From positions 1 through 9,713 of the forward strand of contig URIE01000067.1 of assembly GCA_900547805.1 (NCBI GenBank): 9,713 nucleotides of DNA, in the 5' to 3' direction. Positions 5,305 through 9,713 of this stretch are shown here, in pieces (positions within the stretch are counted from its first letter, which is position 1; the number at the start of each line of letters is the position of its first letter). This stretch comes from an uncultured Collinsella sp. Its GTDB lineage: Bacteria; Actinomycetota; Coriobacteriia; Coriobacteriales; Coriobacteriaceae. The translations under genes were made by a program, and so were the position numbers. A model generated the notes under the pieces. The model saw only the letters and a program-made list of their open reading frames with translations. It made no database searches and was not told the DNA's origin.

Positions 5305-6903
5305 ATGGATCAAAAGGCTTCCGCAAAGGTCCTCGTACTCGACTTTGGTGCGCAGTACGGTCAGCTCATTGCCCGTCGCGTCCGCGACCTCAACGTGTAT
5401 TCCGAGATTGTCCCCTGCGACATCTCGGCCGACGAGATTCGCGAGATGAACGCCTCTGCGCTCATCCTTTCCGGCGGCCCGGCTTCTGTGTATGCCGAGG
5501 ACGCTCCGTCCATCGATCCTGCCATCTTTGACCTGGGCCTTCCCGTCCTGGGCTTTTGCTACGGCCATCAGATCACGGCCGTGACGCTCGGCGGCAAGGT
5601 CGGCCACTCCGAGGTGGGCGAGTACGGCCGCGCCACCATCACGCGCACGGCCGGCGCCAAGCTCTTTAACTCCACGCCCATGGAGCAGACCGTGTGGATG
5701 AGCCACCGCGATGCCGTTTCCGAGGTGCCCGAGGGCTTTACCGTTACCGCCAGCACCGACGTGTGCCCGGTTGCCGCCATGGAGTGCGTCGAGCGCAAGA
5801 TTTTCACCACGCAGTTCCACCCCGAGGTCAAGCACTCCGAGTACGGTCAGCAGCTGCTGAGCAACTTCCTGTTTGAGATCTGCGGTCTGGAGCCCAACTG
5901 GAGCATGGACAACCTGGTCGAGACCATGACGGCCGAGTTCCGCGAGAAGGTCGGCGACGACCGCGTGATTCTGGCCCTGTCCGGCGGCGTCGACTCCTCC
6001 GTCGTAGCTGCGCTGGGCGCCCGCGCCGTGGGCAAGCAGATGACCTGCGTGTTCATCAACCACGGTCTGCTGCGCAAGGGCGAGCCCGAGCAGGTGGAGG
6101 AGGTCTTCACCAAGCAGTTTGACGTCGACTTTATCCACGTCCACGCCGAGGACCGCTATGCCGAGCTTCTGGCCGGCGTGACCGAGCCCGAGGAGAAGCG
6201 TCGCATCATCGGTACGCAGTTCTGGAAAGAGTTCTTCGCCGTGGCGCAGCAGCTCGAGACCGATGGCAAGCCGGTCAAGTACCTGGCTCAGGGCACCATC
6301 TACCCCGACATCATCGAGTCCGGCGCTCGCAAGACGGGTGGCAAGACGGCTACCATCAAGAGCCATCACAACCTGATCCCGTTCCCCGAGGGCGTGCACT
6401 TCGACCTCATCGAGCCGCTCGATCACTTCTTTAAGGACGAGGTCCGCGCGCTTGGTCTGGCGCTGGGCCTGCCGGGTCATATCGTGTTCCGCCAGCCTTT
6501 CCCGGGCCCGGGTCTGGCCATCCGCATCATCGGTGCGGTCGACAGGGAGAAGCTCGAGATCCTCAAGAACGCCGACGCCATCGTGCGCGAGGAGCTCGAC
6601 GCCTACAACCAGCGTCTGTTTGAGCAGACCGGCGAGCGCAACTCCGAGCACAGCTGCTGGCAGTATTTCGCGGTTCTGCCCGACATTAAGTCCGTGGGCG
6701 TTATGGGCGACGAGCGCACCTATCAGCGCCCGATCATCCTGCGCGCCGTCGAGTCCAGCGATGCCATGACCGCCGACTGGGCCAAGCTGCCCTACGATGT
6801 GCTGGCCCGCATTTCCGGCCGCATCGTTGCCGAGGTTCCCGGCGCCAACCGCGTCTGCTACGACATCACGTCCAAGCCGCCTGCGACCATCGAGTGGGAG
6901 TAG
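5305..6903 (+). CDS. guaA: GMP synthase (glutamine-hydrolysing)
   Basis: A cytosolic enzyme of purine synthesis that converts XMP to GMP using ATP and glutamine. The 532-residue product is near the usual 525 or so. The class I glutamine amidotransferase domain covers about 8-190, with catalytic C85 in GFCYGHQ and H172/E174 in FHPEV. The ATP pyrophosphatase domain begins near 205, with the PP-loop SGGVDSS at 226-232. Then come the XMP-binding and dimerisation segments, including RQPFPGPGLAIRIIG, and the invariant ending ITSKPPATIEWE. The ATG is set by a strong ribosome binding site. The usual GICYGMQ is GFCYGHQ here, which keeps the nucleophile. The gene stands alone, with no guaB beside it, and is followed by a strong terminator. 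Confidence 0.98.
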   Translation: MDQKASAKVLVLDFGAQYGQLIARRVRDLNVYSEIVPCDISADEIREMNASALILSGGPASVYAEDAPSIDPAIFDLGLPVLGFCYGHQITAVTLGGKVGHSEVGEYGRATITRTAGAKLFNSTPMEQTVWMSHRDAVSEVPEGFTVTASTDVCPVAAMECVERKIFTTQFHPEVKHSEYGQQLLSNFLFEICGLEPNWSMDNLVETMTAEFREKVGDDRVILALSGGVDSSVVAALGARAVGKQMTCVFINHGLLRKGEPEQVEEVFTKQFDVDFIHVHAEDRYAELLAGVTEPEEKRRIIGTQFWKEFFAVAQQLETDGKPVKYLAQGTIYPDIIESGARKTGGKTATIKSHHNLIPFPEGVHFDLIEPLDHFFKDEVRALGLALGLPGHIVFRQPFPGPGLAIRIIGAVDREKLEILKNADAIVREELDAYNQRLFEQTGERNSEHSCWQYFAVLPDIKSVGVMGDERTYQRPIILRAVESSDAMTADWAKLPYDVLARISGRIVAEVPGANRVCYDITSKPPATIEWE

Positions 6904-7013
6904 GACGACAGGGTTCTGACCTGCGATTTTGAGTGCCGCACTATGCCGCTGAGTTTCGTTTCGTACGAGAGTCATGACAAAGCCACCAGCGACGGAGATG
7001 AGTAAAAGCGATT

Positions 7014-7055
7014 AAAGAGCCTCCGTTCCCTGCGTTGGGACGGAGGCTCTTTCTT
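7014..7055. terminator. Strong, probably bidirectional rho-independent terminator
   Basis: AAAGAGCCTCCGT (7014-7026) pairs perfectly with ACGGAGGCTCTTT (7040-7052). A bulged T and a CCC/GGG extension close a TGCGTT loop. TTTCTTT then a TTTT run follow on the plus strand. On the minus strand the stem is followed by a T-rich stretch, so it can also end the converging ABC-F transcript. It lies 110 bases after the guaA stop and 54 bases after the ABC-F gene ends on the other strand. Confidence 0.92.
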
Positions 7056-7108
7056 TGCCGTTTTACTCCCTTGTCTCCGTTCGGGGATTATTTCCTGCTC
7101 ATTTAGGG

Positions 7109-8578
7109 CTATTCGCGCTGAAAGATTTTGACTAGCTTGGTGTCCTTTATTTCGTAGACAATGTCTGCGACGTTCTCGACCAGCCTCTTATCGTGGGAGA
7201 CGAACACTATCGTTCCGGCATAGGCGCTCATCATCTGCTCGAGGGCTTCGGCGCTCTTGATGTCCAGGTAATTTCCAGGCTCGTCCATGAGCAAGATGTT
7301 GTATCTGCCCAGCAGCATCTTCGCGAGTAGCAGCTTGATGACTTCGCCTCCCGAGAGAACGCCAACGTCCTTTGTCAGGTCGCGCGGTCCGATTCCCATA
7401 GAGGCGAGGATGCCTCGAATTTCGGTCATGCTGTACTCGCAACCATCCTGCATGAACGAGATCGCAGACTGACGGGCGTCGAACTTGTAGCCTGTTTGCT
7501 CGAAGTAACCGATCTCTGCCTTGGGAGAGATGTTGATACCGTCGGCGCGTCGAGCGATTGCCTTCAGCAGGCTGGTCTTTCCTGTACCGTTGCCACCGGT
7601 GATGGCCACTTTGGCACCGAGCGGTATCTCGAATTTCGCGTGGTCATAGAGCATGCAGTTGCCGAAGCTCAAGCTGAAATCGTCTGCCGAGATGGGAAAT
7701 TTACTATGCAGTTCCAGGGCCTTGCTCTGGCGGAAGCGCACGGCGCGAATGCTATCTGGGGCCTCGATCCCTTCGAGCGCTTCGAGGCGCTTCTCCATGT
7801 TCTTAGCTGCCTGATGCATTTTCTTCTGCTTGGTGCCGGTTGTTTTCTGATGCCCCAAGCGACCTGCATACTCGTTGCTTTTTTTCGCACCCTTCCGCTT
7901 GGCGTCGACCTGCCGTGCTTTTTTCCGCTGTTTTTCGATGGCGGCTTCGAGGCGATCGCGCTCGCGCATCGCCTCTTCGTATCGAGTCGCCTGAGCTTTG
8001 CGCTCTTCTTCTTTCTGTCGCAGATAGTCGGAGTAGTCACCCCAGAATTCGGAAATACCGCCGTCTTTGAGCTCCCAGATCTTGTCTACCACCTGGTCGA
8101 GAAAATGACGGTCATGGCTCACGATGAGCAGAGCCCCATCAAATGCCTTGAGTTGTCCGACGAGAAGGCGGATGCCGTCTTGGTCGAGGTGGCTCGTAGG
8201 CTCGTCGGCGAAGATCGCGCTTGCATGCTGGGAGAGCGCAGAGGCAATCTTGGCGCGTGTTTCCTCCCCGCCGCTCATCGTCTCCTGCGCCACTCCGGCG
8301 ACGTTGAGACGGGAGAGCATCTCACCACTGTCCTGAGCCGCATCAAGGTCGAGTTCATCGAGTTGGCCGATGAGGGCAATGCTGCCGAAGCGCCTGACGT
8401 CGGCGTCCGCAATGGTAAGATTGCCGCTCAGAATTTTAAGCAGGCTGGTTTTGCCTGCGCCATTGTCTCCCACCAAGCCGATGCGATCGTAGGAGTAGAT
8501 TTCCAACTCTTCGATATCTAGGATATCGCGGCCGGCATATTCCAAAAAGATGTCTTTAGCTTTGACTATGAGTTCCAT
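7109..8578 (-). CDS. msrD: ABC-F ribosomal protection protein, Msr(D)/Mel-like
   Basis: A 489-residue soluble ABC-F protein with two ATPase domains and no membrane segment. Such proteins bind the ribosomal E site and dislodge macrolides or related drugs. Domain 1 has Walker A GDNGAGKTS (37-45), signature MSGGE (101-105) and Walker B ADEPTSHLD (124-132). The charged interdomain linker runs from about 187 to 270. Domain 2 has Walker A GGNGTGKTS (328-336), signature LSGGE (408-412) and Walker B MDEPGNYLD (431-439). From memory it closely follows streptococcal Msr(D) (487 residues) along its length, including WG.YSDYLRQKEEERK and ISPKA.IGYF. It follows a mef-like gene in the same order as the streptococcal operon. 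Its codon use is less GC-rich than its neighbours, which suggests transfer. Resistance itself is inferred. Confidence 0.92.
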   Translation of the reverse strand: MELIVKAKDIFLEYAGRDILDIEELEIYSYDRIGLVGDNGAGKTSLLKILSGNLTIADADVRRFGSIALIGQLDELDLDAAQDSGEMLSRLNVAGVAQETMSGGEETRAKIASALSQHASAIFADEPTSHLDQDGIRLLVGQLKAFDGALLIVSHDRHFLDQVVDKIWELKDGGISEFWGDYSDYLRQKEEERKAQATRYEEAMRERDRLEAAIEKQRKKARQVDAKRKGAKKSNEYAGRLGHQKTTGTKQKKMHQAAKNMEKRLEALEGIEAPDSIRAVRFRQSKALELHSKFPISADDFSLSFGNCMLYDHAKFEIPLGAKVAITGGNGTGKTSLLKAIARRADGINISPKAEIGYFEQTGYKFDARQSAISFMQDGCEYSMTEIRGILASMGIGPRDLTKDVGVLSGGEVIKLLLAKMLLGRYNILLMDEPGNYLDIKSAEALEQMMSAYAGTIVFVSHDKRLVENVADIVYEIKDTKLVKIFQRE

Positions 8579-8600
8579 AGGTTGAACCGCCTTTTGTGTA

Positions 8601-8627
8601 TTAGCGTTTTACTGGAAGCGCAGCCAT
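8601..8627 (-). CDS. Possible leader peptide before the msr-like gene
   Basis: An 8-residue ORF, MAALPVKR, ends 22 bases before the ABC-F start. Its position resembles the short leader peptide known before streptococcal msr(D). The sequence is not the same, its ribosome binding site is weak, and the basic ending (VKR) is only loosely like known macrolide arrest motifs. Confidence 0.3.
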   Translation of the reverse strand: MAALPVKR

Positions 8628-8630
8628 GCC

Positions 8631-8683
8631 AAAAAAGATTGCTCACGTCGATTTTTCGCCTTTGCCCAATTGCCGGCGCGAGC
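8631..8683 (-). terminator. Candidate attenuator hairpin in the mef-msr gap
   Basis: On the minus strand GCTCGCG (8683-8677) can pair with CGTGAGC (8647-8641), with one G-U pair. AATC and a run of six T follow (8640-8631). The 29-base loop is large, so the hairpin may be weak. Its left arm overlaps the inverted repeat at 8670-8708, so the two cannot readily coexist. Confidence 0.35.
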
Positions 8684-8708
8684 GTTTTGACCTTGCGCAA
8701 GCCGGCAA
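8670..8708. repeat. 8-bp inverted repeat, possible antiterminator
   Basis: TTGCCGGC (8670-8677) and GCCGGCAA (8701-8708) are perfect complements separated by 23 bases. In the minus-strand transcript this stem forms before the T-tract hairpin and would block it. A short palindrome, TTGCGCAA (8693-8700), lies in the loop beside one arm. The remaining gap (8709-8839) shows no promoter or ATG-started ORF. Confidence 0.5.
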
Positions 8709-8839
8709 ATCCGAAAATGATAGTTGGCGACGAATAAGGAGCGCGATGCGGAATGTCGGTGCAATACCTCGTCGTCGCAAGGGCTTGAAGGCTGACGCTT
8801 GAACCGATGGCTGCTGCCTCTTTTTTTCGAATACTTGGG

Positions 8840-9713
8840 CTATTGAATCTGCCCGGTATCTCTTTTCCCCGCGTTTCGGACGCTCGGAGCAAGCAGCATA
8901 GCCATCGCAAGCAGTACCATGGTCGCTCCAGAGCCGACGAACCATAACGGAGCTCCAAGCAGATCCGCAAAAACGGAGGGGGCTGCGAGGCCCATGGGCA
9001 TGGCCCACGCCATGATGGTTCCGTAGAGGCCGAAAACGCGGCCTAGGTACTCAGGAGGTATCTGCTCCTGCATAAGGGCAGTCTGGGTTCCCGCGTACAA
9101 CGGGGAGCATGCGCCCATAAGAAAGCTCACCGGCAGGAAAGCAGCGAACAATGACGGGCCGAGCGATCCGGATACGATTGCGGCAATGCCGAAGCCGGCA
9201 ATCGCGGCGACCATGGTGAACGACCTATTGCGGAACCCTCCCGTGGCCGCCAAAATGCCGGACCCAGCCAGCATGCCTGCGGAGAAAAGGACCTCCACCA
9301 AAGCAGCATCCCCCGTGCTACCGCCAAAATGTCCCAAGGTCATTATTGGGAACAATGCCGCGAGCGGAGAGAACGCGAAAGCGAAGACGAACCCGCACCA
9401 AAGAAGGGCGAACAGCCCCCTGTATCCCCTGATCAGCTTGTAGCCGTCCGAAATCTCAGAGAAAAGTCCTCGAACTTTATTGGAAAAGGACGAGCTGCGG
9501 TCGGCTTCGTCGAGTCCTCCTGCGTCTATCTGAGCGGCGAGGACAGCTAGAGAAGCGAAAAGCGCCCCCAGCACGTCGAGGGCAATCATGGCGGTAATGC
9601 CCGCCACAGGATAAATCACTGCCGCGAGCGCGGCGCCAAGAATGTATCCGGCGGACTGAATCGCTTGCATCACTCCCGATAGGCGAACGAGATGCTCTGG
9701 CGGGGCGAGATGG
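8840..9713 (-). CDS. mef: Mef-type macrolide efflux MFS transporter, N-terminus cut by window end
   Basis: The last 290 or so residues of a 12-helix major facilitator pump of the inner membrane, which would export macrolides by proton antiport. The frame stays open to the window edge: codons before the apparent GTG 9673 read HLAPPEHLVRLSG, matching the Mef sequence PLLVPEEQLTK.AG. Family matches from memory include ALDVLGALFAS, the LFALL helix, LFPIMTLGHFGG, SAGMLAG and, most telling, QIPPEYLGRVFGLYGTIM, which follows KIKPEYLGRVFSLIGSIM of Mef(A). About eight hydrophobic segments are visible, ending with a short basic tail. It lies upstream of the ABC-F gene with a 261-base gap. The substrate is inferred from family and neighbour, and other MFS drug pumps cannot be fully excluded. 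Confidence 0.88.
   Translation of the reverse strand, partial: HLAPPEHLVRLSGVMQAIQSAGYILGAALAAVIYPVAGITAMIALDVLGALFASLAVLAAQIDAGGLDEADRSSSFSNKVRGLFSEISDGYKLIRGYRGLFALLWCGFVFAFAFSPLAALFPIMTLGHFGGSTGDAALVEVLFSAGMLAGSGILAATGGFRNRSFTMVAAIAGFGIAAIVSGSLGPSLFAAFLPVSFLMGACSPLYAGTQTALMQEQIPPEYLGRVFGLYGTIMAWAMPMGLAAPSVFADLLGAPLWFVGSGATMVLLAMAMLLAPSVRNAGKRDTGQIQ

Noticed and set aside
5260..6975. Minus-strand 571-residue open frame
   Set aside because: Antisense shadow of guaA, whose domains and start are clear.
7496..8521. Plus-strand 341-residue frame
   Set aside because: Antisense shadow of the ABC-F gene; its composition matches no family I know.

Overview
The window looks like one end of a short-read contig from a high-GC gut actinobacterium, most likely a Coriobacteriia member such as Collinsella. 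This placement rests on GC-rich codon use, the style of the ribosome binding sites and my memory of similar proteins, so it is inference. Bases 1-52 are not genomic: they are an Illumina Nextera i5 adapter with its index and transposon mosaic end. Real sequence starts at 53.

The left part is core metabolism on the + strand. It holds the C-terminal end of a GldA-type glycerol dehydrogenase (54-317), a four-cluster 4Fe-4S protein (469-1722), the Obg-family ATPase YchF (1838-2914) and a small DUF1648-type membrane protein (2926-3309). The last two look like an operon. A nested hairpin sits between the 4Fe-4S gene and ychF, next to a candidate -10 box.

The middle holds a small divergent unit. 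A 129-residue minus-strand protein (3319-3708) looks like a shrunken Cof-type HAD protein that has lost its catalytic aspartates. It faces a 72-residue XRE regulator (3785-4003), and a perfect 24-bp palindrome lies between them. A type I asparaginase follows (4025-5038, minus), then guaA (5305-6903, plus), with two dyads in their shared upstream region. A strong, probably bidirectional terminator follows guaA.

The right part is accessory and on the minus strand. It holds an N-terminally cut Mef-type macrolide efflux pump (8840-9713) followed by an Msr(D)-type ABC-F ribosome protection protein (7109-8578). This is the order of the streptococcal mef/msr(D) resistance operon. The 261-nt gap between the two holds small ORFs, an inverted repeat and a T-tract hairpin that may form a leader-peptide attenuator. 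The two genes would act together: the pump exports the antibiotic and the ABC-F protein removes it from the ribosome.

I found no tRNA, rRNA, CRISPR array, insertion sequence or origin. No gene-free stretch exceeds 300 bases.
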